NCBI RefSeq assembly: GCF_001854885.1
Contig: NZ_MDDV01000061.1
Coordinates: 19,744 to 69,150 of the forward strand
DNA: 49,407 nt
Origin: Ensifer sp. LCM 4579
Lineage (GTDB): Bacteria > Pseudomonadota > Alphaproteobacteria > Rhizobiales > Rhizobiaceae
Direction of reading: 5' to 3'
The notes below the pieces were generated by a model, which made no database searches, was not told where the DNA came from, and was given only the letters and a program-made list of their open reading frames with translations. The first letter of the stretch is position 1. The number at the start of each line of letters is the position of its first letter. This document shows, one piece after another, positions 19,339 through 27,257 of the stretch. Both the position numbers and the translations under genes were made by a program.

Positions 19339-21444
19339 ATGCGCCCTGCCCTGCTCGATCCGCTGTTTTCGCCCCTCGACACCCTGCCCGGTATCGGTCC
19401 GAAAACCGGCGAGCTTTACGCGCGTCTGCTCGGGCGCGACACGATCGAGGATTGCCGCGTCGTCGATCTCCTGTTTCACGCCCCCCACTCCCTGATCGAC
19501 CGGCGCCGGCAGCCGGGCATCGCCCATGCGCCGCAGGGCGCGATCGTCACCATTACCGGGCGCGTAGACCGGCACCAGCCATCGCCGCGCGGACGACCCA
19601 ACATGCCCTATCGCGTCTTCCTGCACGACGACACCGGCGAGTTGGCGCTGACCTTCTTCCGCGTCAAGGGAAACTGGCTGGAAAAGGCCCTGCCGATTGA
19701 CGAGACGGTGACCGTCAGCGGAAAGGTGGATTGGTTCAACGGTCGCGCATCGATGGTCCATCCGGACCATATGGTCCCTGCGGCGGAAGCTGAGAACCTG
19801 CCATTGGTGGAGCCCGTCTATGGGCTCACGGCCGGACTCGCCCCGAGGGCGCTCCGCAAGACCATCGAGGCGGCGGTGGCGCGTGTTCCAGATTTACCCG
19901 AATGGCTCGACGAGGCGCTTCTCCGCCAGCAGGGATTCGGCAGCGCGAAGGAGAGTTTTCACCGCCTGCATGAACCTCGGGACGAGTCCGATATCGACAA
20001 CCAGGCACCGGCGCGCCGGCGGCTCGCCTATGACGAGTTCCTGGCCGGGCAGCTTTCGCTGGCGCTGGTGCGCCAGCGGCTGCGGAAGGTCGCCGGCTCG
20101 CCGGTGCATGCGACGGGGCGCTTGAGCGGTCCGGTGACTGCTGCCCTGCCCTTCTCGCTGACGGCAAGCCAGTCTGCGGCCGTAAGCGACATCCTTGCCG
20201 ACATGTCCGGTGCCGAGCGCATGTTGCGCCTGCTGCAGGGCGACGTCGGCTCCGGCAAGACGGCAGTGGCGCTGATGGCAATGCTCGCGGCGATCGAAAC
20301 CGGCGGCCAGGCGGTGCTCATGGCACCGACGGAGATCCTCGCCCGTCAGCACCATGCCACGCTTTCCAGGATGGCAGCGCCGGCGGGCATCGCCATCGAC
20401 GTCTTGACGGGCCGGACCAAGGGCAAGGAGCGCGACGCGATCCTCGAGCGCATCGCGTCCGGCGAGACGCAGATGGTCATCGGCACGCATGCGCTCTTCC
20501 AGGACGCGGTGAACTACCATCGACTCATCCTCGCCGTCGTCGACGAGCAGCATCGCTTCGGCGTCCATCAAAGGCTGCGGCTGACTGCCAAAGGCATCTC
20601 TCCGCACATGCTGGTCATGACCGCCACGCCGATCCCGCGCACGCTCGTGCTGGCGGCCTTCGGCGACATGGACGTCTCCAAGCTCACGGAGAAGCCTGCC
20701 GGCCGCAAGCCGATACAGACGGTCACCATTCCGACCGAGCGGACCGACGAGATCATCGACAGGCTCGATTCCGCACTCCGGCAAGGCAAGAAAGCCTATT
20801 GGATCTGCCCGCTCGTGGAGGAGTCGGAAGAGACCGACGCGATGTCCGCCGACGAGCGCTATCAAGGGCTCATCCGCCGCTTCGGCAATGATGTCGGACT
20901 GGTCCACGGCCGAATGGCGGGGCCGGAGAAGGACGCCCTCATGCTCGCCTTCAAGAACGGCGAGATTCGCGTGCTCGTGGCAACGACGGTGGTGGAGGTC
21001 GGCGTCGACGTTCCGGATGCGACGATCATGGTGATCGAGCACGCCGAACGCTTCGGCCTTGCGCAATTGCACCAGCTGCGCGGCCGCGTCGGCCGCGGCG
21101 ACGAGGCTTCCACCTGCATCCTGCTCTACAAGGGACCGTTGAGCGATGCGGGCCATGCGCGGCTCTCCATCCTCAGGGAAACGGAAGACGGCTTCCTGAT
21201 CGCCGAGGAGGATTTGAAGCTGCGCGGCGAAGGCGAGCTTCTCGGCACCCGCCAATCCGGCACCCCCGGCTTCCGCATCGCCAGCCTCGAGGCGCATGCC
21301 GATCTTCTGGAGACCGCACGAAAGGACGCGGCCTATGTCATCGAGCGGGACCCGGATCTGACCTCGGATCGTGGCGAAGCATTGAGGACGCTGCTCTATC
21401 TTTATCGACGTGATGAAGCGATCCGGTTCTTGCGGGCGGGATAA
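19339..21444 (+). CDS. recG: ATP-dependent DNA helicase RecG
   Basis: The 701-aa helicase remodels stalled forks and branched DNA. The N-terminal wedge domain includes an OB fold (GRVDRHQPSPRGRPNMPYRV near 75-95, FFRVKGNWLEK). Walker A GDVGSGKTAVAL lies near residue 299, DEQHRFGVHQR near residue 402, TATPIPRTL at motif III and QLRGRVGRG at motif VI. MRPALLDPLFSPLDTLPGIG is the conserved start, giving ATG 19339; the ribosome-binding site is weak. The minus-strand neighbour sdhE is divergent. Confidence 0.96.
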   Translation: MRPALLDPLFSPLDTLPGIGPKTGELYARLLGRDTIEDCRVVDLLFHAPHSLIDRRRQPGIAHAPQGAIVTITGRVDRHQPSPRGRPNMPYRVFLHDDTGELALTFFRVKGNWLEKALPIDETVTVSGKVDWFNGRASMVHPDHMVPAAEAENLPLVEPVYGLTAGLAPRALRKTIEAAVARVPDLPEWLDEALLRQQGFGSAKESFHRLHEPRDESDIDNQAPARRRLAYDEFLAGQLSLALVRQRLRKVAGSPVHATGRLSGPVTAALPFSLTASQSAAVSDILADMSGAERMLRLLQGDVGSGKTAVALMAMLAAIETGGQAVLMAPTEILARQHHATLSRMAAPAGIAIDVLTGRTKGKERDAILERIASGETQMVIGTHALFQDAVNYHRLILAVVDEQHRFGVHQRLRLTAKGISPHMLVMTATPIPRTLVLAAFGDMDVSKLTEKPAGRKPIQTVTIPTERTDEIIDRLDSALRQGKKAYWICPLVEESEETDAMSADERYQGLIRRFGNDVGLVHGRMAGPEKDALMLAFKNGEIRVLVATTVVEVGVDVPDATIMVIEHAERFGLAQLHQLRGRVGRGDEASTCILLYKGPLSDAGHARLSILRETEDGFLIAEEDLKLRGEGELLGTRQSGTPGFRIASLEAHADLLETARKDAAYVIERDPDLTSDRGEALRTLLYLYRRDEAIRFLRAG

Positions 21445-21684
21445 CCCGGTGACCGAGACCACGTTCCTGCTGCATCCGGCTGGTGGAGCAATAGGCAATT
21501 GCGACCTGCCTGCTTGGCACGCTAAAGCTGAGTGTTCTCTACCTATGTAACGGGACCTCTGCTGCAGGCAGCACGGGCGGCCTGCACCGCAATCATCTTC
21601 AGCTTGCTGCACGTGGGCGGTGCTATGCCGTTCGCCAGTGGTTGCATAATTCAAATTCGACCCTTGCAAACGAACGACACTCCT

Positions 21685-21713
21685 GTTAAACGTTTAACCG
21701 TTAATCGTTTAAC
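21685..21713. promoter_or_regulatory. Two tandem LacI-type operators upstream of the regulator gene
   Basis: GTTAAACGTTTAAC (21685-21698) is a perfect 14-bp palindrome with the central CG typical of LacI-family operators. GTTAATCGTTTAAC (21700-21713) is a second copy with one mismatch, 15 bp away centre to centre. They lie 21-49 bp before the regulator start codon, which implies autoregulation. The 289 bp between recG and this gene hold nothing else that was recognised. Confidence 0.8.
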
Positions 21714-21733
21714 TGCGAAGGGAGCCGTTGTCC

Positions 21734-22843
21734 GTGGCCGTGAAAAAGCCGTCAATCCGCGAGGTCGCCGCTTATGCGGGCGTATCCACCGCAACGGTTT
21801 CGAACGTCTTCAGCGGCCGCAAACCCGTGAACGACGAACTGAAGAAGAGCGTTCTGGAAGCGGCGGAGCATCTTGGTTATCAGATCGACCGCGCCGCCTC
21901 CCAACTGCGCTCCGGAAGGACGCGCATCATTGCGGTTCTTGTTCCGGATCTCACCGACACCTTCTTCGCGACGATCGTCTCCCGGCTGGAAACCCAGGCC
22001 TTCGCGGAAGGCTATGACGTCATTGTCGCGAGTTCCCATGACGATCCATCGGTGGAGTCCTCGCGCCTGAAGGCGCTCCTTTCCTGGAAGCCGGCAGGCC
22101 TGATTGCTGTCCCCTGCTCGAGTTCCATCCCAGCGGAGCTTATCGAGATCGAAAAGACGCTTCCCATGGTGCTTGTCGACCGTGTGGCAAGCGAGGGTGC
22201 CATCGCGGACACGGTCACCATCGACAACCGGGAAGCCGGACAGATTGCCGCCAGGCATCTTCTCGAACATGGCCACCGCGATATCGTGATCGCAGTCTCC
22301 GATCTGGATTACCCGCCAATATTCGAGCGCGCCGAAGGCGCTGCCGGTCTGATCGCGCAGCGTACCGGCGCGCGCCCTGTAACACTCAGGCTCGGCACCA
22401 ACATGGAAGCCGGAGCCGGTATCTTCTCCGATTGGATGGATCGCAATACGGCTCCAGGCGCGGTGATCGCGCTCACCAACGTGACGACCCTGAGCGTGTT
22501 GTCAGCCCTTGCGGAACGTCGCATTGCCATTCCCGACAGGACCTCGATCGTCGCTTTCGATGATTATGCCTGGATGGCGGCGCGCAATACCGGACTGACG
22601 GCGATACGCCAGCCAGTGGACCAACTCGCCGAGACGGCCTGGAAAAGGCTGCAGCTGAGAATGGACATGGGCATGGAAGCACCGGCCGAACCTTCGGTTC
22701 TCAATGCCAGTCTCGTTGTGCGGGATTCGGTGCGCGACGTCGACAGCCGAAAGCCGCATCCGGTTGGAAACAACGCTCCGGATACCGCATTGCCGGGCGA
22801 AGGACTTTTGACGACTTCCCGGCAAGGGAAGAATATCCACTGA
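21734..22843 (+). CDS. LacI-family transcriptional regulator
   Basis: The protein is about 369 aa. The N-terminal LacI HTH is clear (IREVAAYAGVSTATVSNVFSG, residues 8-28) with the hinge helix (DRAASQLRSGRT). A periplasmic-binding-protein-like sensor domain follows (IIAVLVPDLTDTFFATIV, GLIAVPCSS, VDRVAS, IALTNVTTL, SIVAFDDYAWM). GTG 21734 is chosen for its 9-nt spacing to GGGAG; TTG 21728 is too close. It precedes a sugar ABC transporter, dehydrogenase and kinase on the same strand, so it is likely their local repressor. The final 40 residues are an unusual Pro/Gly-rich extension. Confidence 0.9.
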   Translation: MAVKKPSIREVAAYAGVSTATVSNVFSGRKPVNDELKKSVLEAAEHLGYQIDRAASQLRSGRTRIIAVLVPDLTDTFFATIVSRLETQAFAEGYDVIVASSHDDPSVESSRLKALLSWKPAGLIAVPCSSSIPAELIEIEKTLPMVLVDRVASEGAIADTVTIDNREAGQIAARHLLEHGHRDIVIAVSDLDYPPIFERAEGAAGLIAQRTGARPVTLRLGTNMEAGAGIFSDWMDRNTAPGAVIALTNVTTLSVLSALAERRIAIPDRTSIVAFDDYAWMAARNTGLTAIRQPVDQLAETAWKRLQLRMDMGMEAPAEPSVLNASLVVRDSVRDVDSRKPHPVGNNAPDTALPGEGLLTTSRQGKNIH

Positions 22844-23187
22844 ACCAAACGCCGGGCAAAAACCGGCGAATTCAAGAAAGCGGCGCATGGCCGCCAACAG
22901 GGAGGAATGGAGGAGACAAAAGGTCGAAACAGACACGCGGGGCGCCTAGCGTCACCCCGCGCGCAAGCACAATCGTCCTGAAATGGCCCGCCTGAACCGA
23001 CGGATGCCGATCTCAACAGTCGCCCTCGACCCGGGTTGGCAATCAAGCCGTTGCAGCGGCACGAAAGCCCGGAGCGTGCGGCGTGGCCGATCGCGCCCGT
23101 CCGATTCTTAGCAGCGGTCTTTCAGGAAACCAACACTCTTCGGGCGATGTGTCGCTCCAAGAGCCCATTTCAAATGGAGGAACTGAA
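22844..23187. other. Spacer between regulator and transporter genes with two hairpins
   Basis: CGCCGG-N7-CCGGCG (22850-22868) follows the regulator stop and may end part of its transcript. GCGGGG/CCCCGC (22937-22960) is a second stem. No good copy of the GTTAAACGTTTAAC operator was found here, so how the regulator would control the transporter is unclear; read-through from 21685 is one option. No ORF is supported. Confidence 0.4.
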
Positions 23188-24237
23188 ATGACACGAACAA
23201 CAATGAAGCTCGCCACCGCGGCGCTGGCGTCTGCCCTGATGAGCGGAGCCGCATATGCCCAGACATCCGGAACCGTCGCGTTCCTGATGCCCGACCAGGC
23301 TTCAACCCGCTACGAGGAACACGATTTCCCGGGCTTCAAGGCGGCGATGGAGAAGCTCTGCGCCGACTGCCAGGTCATCTACCAGAATGCGGATGCCGAC
23401 GTCGCCCGCCAGCAGCAGCAGTTCAACTCGGTCATCGCGCAAGGCGCCAAGGTGGTCGTGCTCGATCCGGTCGACTCCAGCGCCGCTGCTTCGCTCGTGG
23501 CGCTCGCCCAGAGCCAGGGCGTGAAAGTCATCGCCTACGACCGTCCGATCCCGGACAAGCCGGCCGACTACTATGTCTCGTTCGACAACGAGGGCATCGG
23601 CAAGGCGATCGCCGAATCCCTGATGCGTCACCTGGAGGAAAAGGAGGTGCCGACGGACAAAGGCGGCGTGCTTCAAATCAACGGCTCACCGACGGATGCG
23701 GCCGCAGGCCTGATCCGCGACGGCATTCACGCCGGCATCGCGACCAGCGAGTACAAAACGCTTGCGGAATACGACACGCCGGACTGGGCGCCGCCGAAGG
23801 CGCAGGAGTGGGCAAGCGGGCAGATCACCCGCTTCGGTGATCAGATCGTCGGCGTGGTCGCCGCCAATGACGGCACCGCCGGCGGCGCGATCGCGGCCTT
23901 CAAGGCAGCCGGCGTCAATCCGGTTCCACCCGTGACGGGCAACGACGCGACAATCGCAGCGCTGCAGCTGATCATCGCGGGCGACCAGTACAACACGATC
24001 TCCAAGCCCTCCGAGATCGTTGCTGCCGCCGCGGCCAAGGTCGCCGTCCAGCTCTTGAATGGTGAAACGCCGGAGGCAAAGACCACACTCTACAACACGC
24101 CGTCGGAACTCTTCGTCCCGGCCGTCGTGACACGCGAAAACCTCAAGGCGGAAATCATCGACAAGGGCATTCAGACGGCTGCGGAGCTCTGCACCGGCCG
24201 CTACGCCGAGGGCTGCGCCGAACTCGGCATCAAGTAG
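23188..24237 (+). CDS. Sugar ABC transporter periplasmic binding protein, XylF/RbsB type
   Basis: The 349-aa product is a CUT2-class (Peripla_BP_4) binding protein. ATG 23188 has GGAGG 6 nt upstream. The signal peptide covers residues 1-25 (MKLATAALASALMSGAAYAQ). The mature protein has GTVAFLMPDQASTRYEEHDFP, typical of XylF-like proteins, then VVVLDPVDSSAAASL, YDRPIPDKPADYYVSFDN and VVAANDGTAGGAIAAF. XylF relatives bind xylose, but the downstream dehydrogenase and kinase suggest a pentitol or pentose ligand here. A strong hairpin follows its stop. Confidence 0.92.
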   Translation: MTRTTMKLATAALASALMSGAAYAQTSGTVAFLMPDQASTRYEEHDFPGFKAAMEKLCADCQVIYQNADADVARQQQQFNSVIAQGAKVVVLDPVDSSAAASLVALAQSQGVKVIAYDRPIPDKPADYYVSFDNEGIGKAIAESLMRHLEEKEVPTDKGGVLQINGSPTDAAAGLIRDGIHAGIATSEYKTLAEYDTPDWAPPKAQEWASGQITRFGDQIVGVVAANDGTAGGAIAAFKAAGVNPVPPVTGNDATIAALQLIIAGDQYNTISKPSEIVAAAAAKVAVQLLNGETPEAKTTLYNTPSELFVPAVVTRENLKAEIIDKGIQTAAELCTGRYAEGCAELGIK

Positions 24238-24251
24238 CTCCTCCCGAGACG

Positions 24252-24280
24252 GTCGCCCGGTCCATCATGGGCCGGGCGAC
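24252..24280 (+). promoter_or_regulatory. Intercistronic hairpin after the binding-protein gene
   Basis: GTCGCCCGG and CCGGGCGAC form a 9-bp perfect stem with an 11-nt loop, 14 bp after the stop. Such hairpins often protect the binding-protein mRNA or partly end transcription, raising its level above that of the membrane components. No T tract follows. Confidence 0.55.
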
Positions 24281-24319
24281 TGAACAAAACCATGAAAGGA
24301 CACAAGGGTTGAACCCGTC

Positions 24320-25135
24320 ATGACCGAGAACCCTACCGATCCGAACAGGACCGAACCTATCCTCAGCCTCCGGGGCGTATCGAAGAACTTTGGCGCAGTC
24401 TCGGCCTTGACCGACATAGATCTGGATATTCATCCCGGCGAGATCGTGGCGCTTGTGGGCGACAACGGCGCCGGCAAATCGACGCTCGTCAAGATCCTCG
24501 CGGGCGTTCATCAGCCGACTTCCGGCACCATCCACTTTCAGGGACGGCCGGTCACCATGAACGAGCCGGCCGATGCGCTGAGACTCGGCATCGCCACTGT
24601 GTTCCAGGATCTCGCGCTCTGCGAAAACCTCGACGTCGTGGCCAATATTTTCCTCGGGCAGGAAAAAAACGCCTGGCATCTCGACGAGGTCGCCATGGAG
24701 GTCCGTTCCTGGGAGCTCTTGAACGAGCTTGCAGCCCGCATCCCGAGCGTCCGCGAGCCGATCGCCTCGCTCTCCGGCGGCCAGCGTCAAACGGTGGCCA
24801 TAGCCCGCTCGCTGCTTCTCGAACCGAAGATCATCATGCTCGACGAACCGACCGCAGCTCTCGGCGTCGCGCAGACCGCGGAGGTCCTGAATCTCGTCGA
24901 ACGGGTCCGCGACAAGGGCCTCGGGGTGGTGATGATCTCGCATAACATGGAGGACGTTCGCGCGGTTGCCGACCGTATCGTCGTCCTCAGGCTCGGCCGC
25001 AACAACGGGGTGTTCACCCCGGACGCCTCCAACGAGGAACTGGTCGGAGCCATCACCGGTGCTGTCGACAATGCGGTTTCCAGGCGGGCAAGCCGGCTCT
25101 CGTCGAGCGGCGTCGGTGAAGGAGCCCGGCCGTGA
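24320..25135 (+). CDS. Sugar ABC transporter ATPase, single-domain
   Basis: The 271-aa cytoplasmic ATPase has Walker A GDNGAGKSTLVK (near 52-63), Q loop TVFQDLALCENLDV, signature LSGGQRQTVAIARSL (near 150) and Walker B IIMLDEPTAALG. Many CUT2 ATPases (RbsA, XylG, AraG) are about 500 aa with two fused ABC domains. This one has a single domain, like FrcA of the Sinorhizobium fructose transporter, so it should act as a homodimer. Its stop overlaps the permease GTG by 4 bp. Confidence 0.92.
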   Translation: MTENPTDPNRTEPILSLRGVSKNFGAVSALTDIDLDIHPGEIVALVGDNGAGKSTLVKILAGVHQPTSGTIHFQGRPVTMNEPADALRLGIATVFQDLALCENLDVVANIFLGQEKNAWHLDEVAMEVRSWELLNELAARIPSVREPIASLSGGQRQTVAIARSLLLEPKIIMLDEPTAALGVAQTAEVLNLVERVRDKGLGVVMISHNMEDVRAVADRIVVLRLGRNNGVFTPDASNEELVGAITGAVDNAVSRRASRLSSSGVGEGARP

Positions 25136-26397
25136 GCATTCAACAGAAATCGGGAAATCCCACCATGCAGACACCTCAACTCGACCGGGCGGACACGCGG
25201 GTCAGACATGCCGAGGGCATCGGCGGCTCCGTCGGCGCCTTCCTCGATCGCGTGCGTTCCGGTGACCTCGGGTCGCTGCCGGTGATCATCGGGCTGATCG
25301 TCATCTGGACGGTGTTCACGTCGCTCAATCCGATCTTCCTGTCACCGAACAACCTCGTGAACCTTCTTTTCGACTGCTCGACCGTCGGCGTCATCTCGCT
25401 CGGTATCGTCTGTGTGCTGATGCTCGGTGAAATCGATCTTTCGGTCGGTTCGATGAGCGGGGTCGGCTCGGCCCTCATCGGCGTTCTGTGGGTCAACATG
25501 GGCGTTCCCCTGCCGATCGCCGTCGGCGGCGCTCTTGCGCTCGGGGCCACCATCGGAGCGGCTTATGCGCTGCTGCGCACGCATCTGGGCATGCCGAGTT
25601 TCGTTTCCACCCTGGCCGGCCTCCTCGCCCTTCTCGGGCTGCAGCTTTACATGCTCGGTTCGACCGGGTCGATCAATCTTCCCTATGGCTCGTCCATCGT
25701 CGATTTCGGCCAGTTGATGATCATGCCGGCCTGGCTGTCCCATACGCTGGCATTGCTGCCCGGCCTCACACTTCTCGTCATGGGGCTCAGGACCCGCGCG
25801 AAAAGACAGGCCGCCAATCTGTCCTCAAGCTCCGTAAACGGTCTCTTGTTCCGAGCGGCCGTCGCAACTGGCGGGTTCGAACTGGCGGTCTTCTACCTCA
25901 ACCAGGGCCGGGGCGTGCCATGGATGTTCGGCCTGTTCGTGCTCCTGGTCGTCGTCATGAACTATGCCTTCGTCCGCACGAAATGGGGGCGCTCCATGAA
26001 GGCGGTCGGCGGCAATGCCGAGGCGGCGCGACGCTCCGGCATCAACGTGACGCGAATCTATCTGAGCGCCTTCATGCTCTGCTCGTTCTTTGCCTCCCTT
26101 GGCGGTGTTCTCTCAGCCGCGCGGCTGGCTTCGGCAAGCCAGCAGGCGGGCACGGGCGATGTGAACCTCAATGCCATCGCGGCAGCGGTGATCGGCGGCA
26201 CCAGCCTCTTCGGCGGCCGCGGCTCGGCCTGGTCGGCACTGCTCGGCATCATTGTCATCCAGTCCATCGCGAACGGCCTGACGCTCCTGAACCTGTCGTC
26301 GTCGCTGCGTTACATGATCACCGGCGCGGTTCTCGCCATCGCCGTCATCGTCGACAGCCTCGCCCGGCAAAGCCGCGTCTCCCACGGCCGCGCGTAG
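25132..26397 (+). CDS. Sugar ABC transporter permease, XylH/RbsC type
   Basis: The 421-aa BPD_transp_2-family permease has about ten hydrophobic segments from residue 48 on. GTG 25132 is chosen because GGAG lies 8 nt upstream and the GTGA overlap couples it to the ATPase; ATG 25165 is an alternative. Diagnostic motifs are LMLGEIDLSVGSMSG near residues 102-116, AVGGNAEAARRSGIN (the coupling loop) and VIGGTSLFGGRGS. The length and the extra loop around residues 215-240 fit the XylH subgroup. With the binding protein and ATPase it forms a complete importer. Confidence 0.92.
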   Translation: MSIQQKSGNPTMQTPQLDRADTRVRHAEGIGGSVGAFLDRVRSGDLGSLPVIIGLIVIWTVFTSLNPIFLSPNNLVNLLFDCSTVGVISLGIVCVLMLGEIDLSVGSMSGVGSALIGVLWVNMGVPLPIAVGGALALGATIGAAYALLRTHLGMPSFVSTLAGLLALLGLQLYMLGSTGSINLPYGSSIVDFGQLMIMPAWLSHTLALLPGLTLLVMGLRTRAKRQAANLSSSSVNGLLFRAAVATGGFELAVFYLNQGRGVPWMFGLFVLLVVVMNYAFVRTKWGRSMKAVGGNAEAARRSGINVTRIYLSAFMLCSFFASLGGVLSAARLASASQQAGTGDVNLNAIAAAVIGGTSLFGGRGSAWSALLGIIVIQSIANGLTLLNLSSSLRYMITGAVLAIAVIVDSLARQSRVSHGRA

Positions 26398-26399
26398 GC

Positions 26400-26500
26400 A
26401 GATATTCATGGGTTTACCCACGAATATCTCCTTAGATTCCTCAGGTTTGGCGCAGGTTCTGATCGCAAAACCTTGGGACACTTTTGCGGAACCTGCTTAG
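26400..26500. repeat. Dispersed hairpin repeat type B, copy 2
   Basis: AGATATTC...GAATATCT with an inner TGGG/CCCA (26400-26429) forms the first hairpin, directly after the permease stop. From 26459 TGATCGCAAAACCT, then TGGGACACTTTTGC, GGAACCTGCTT repeats the core at 6557 with few changes. It separates the transporter genes from the catabolic genes and could attenuate or process the transcript. Confidence 0.7.
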
Positions 26501-26525
26501 GCAACAAGAACGAAGGATCCCGAAC

Positions 26526-27254
26526 ATGAATGACGAACTGAAGGGCAAGGTCGCGGCCATCACGGGCGCCGCCTCCGGCATCGGCCTGGAATGCGCCCGT
26601 TCGCTGATCGCCTCGGATGCGACGGTCGTGCTGATCGACCGGGCGGAAGAGCGGCTCATGCAGCTCTGCGCCGAACTCGGGCCGAAGGCGATCCCTCTGG
26701 TGATCGATCTGATGGATCCGCGGGCGGTCGACGGCATGGCCGAACGGATCCTGGAAGAAGCCGGCGACCTCGACATTTTCCACGCCAATGCCGGCGCCTA
26801 TATCGGCGGCGAGGTTGCGACGGGCGATCCGGATGCCTGGGACCGCATGCTCAATCTCAACATCAATGCGGCCTTCCGCTCGGTTCGCGCAGTGCTGCCG
26901 CACATGATCGAAAAGAAGAGCGGCGACATCATCCTGACCAGTTCCATAGCCGGGATCGTCCCGGTCGTCTGGGAACCGATCTACACCGCCTCGAAATTCG
27001 CGGTGCAGGCCTTCGTCCATACGGTCCGGCGTCAGGTCGCGCCGCACGGCATTCGCGTGGGAGCCGTTGCGCCCGGCCCGGTGGTCACCGCACTCCTCGA
27101 CGATTGGCCCCAGGCGAAGATGGAGGAAGCCCTTGCCAATGGCAGTCTGATGCAGCCGAAGGAAGTGGCAGACGCGGTGCTTTTCATGCTCAGCCGTCCC
27201 CGCACGGTCACCATCCGCGACCTCGTGATCCTGCCCTTGACCGTGGACCTCTAG
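26526..27254 (+). CDS. Short-chain dehydrogenase, probable ribitol 2-dehydrogenase
   Basis: The 242-aa Rossmann-fold oxidoreductase starts at ATG 26526 with GAAGGA upstream. It has TGAASGIG (cofactor glycine motif, residues 12-19), NAGA (near 88-91), catalytic Ser in ILTSSIAG, and YTASK (Tyr/Lys, near 150). An acidic Asp after beta-2 (VVLIDRAEE) predicts NAD preference. Location between a pentose-type transporter and an FGGY kinase favours oxidation of ribitol to D-ribulose. The exact polyol is inferred from context, not proven. The next gene starts 3 bp after its stop. Confidence 0.82.
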   Translation: MNDELKGKVAAITGAASGIGLECARSLIASDATVVLIDRAEERLMQLCAELGPKAIPLVIDLMDPRAVDGMAERILEEAGDLDIFHANAGAYIGGEVATGDPDAWDRMLNLNINAAFRSVRAVLPHMIEKKSGDIILTSSIAGIVPVVWEPIYTASKFAVQAFVHTVRRQVAPHGIRVGAVAPGPVVTALLDDWPQAKMEEALANGSLMQPKEVADAVLFMLSRPRTVTIRDLVILPLTVDL

Positions 27255-27257
27255 GCA

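Noticed and set aside
19894..21669. Minus-strand open frame of 591 codons opposite recG
   Set aside because: It is a shadow of recG codon third-position bias; no motifs were seen.
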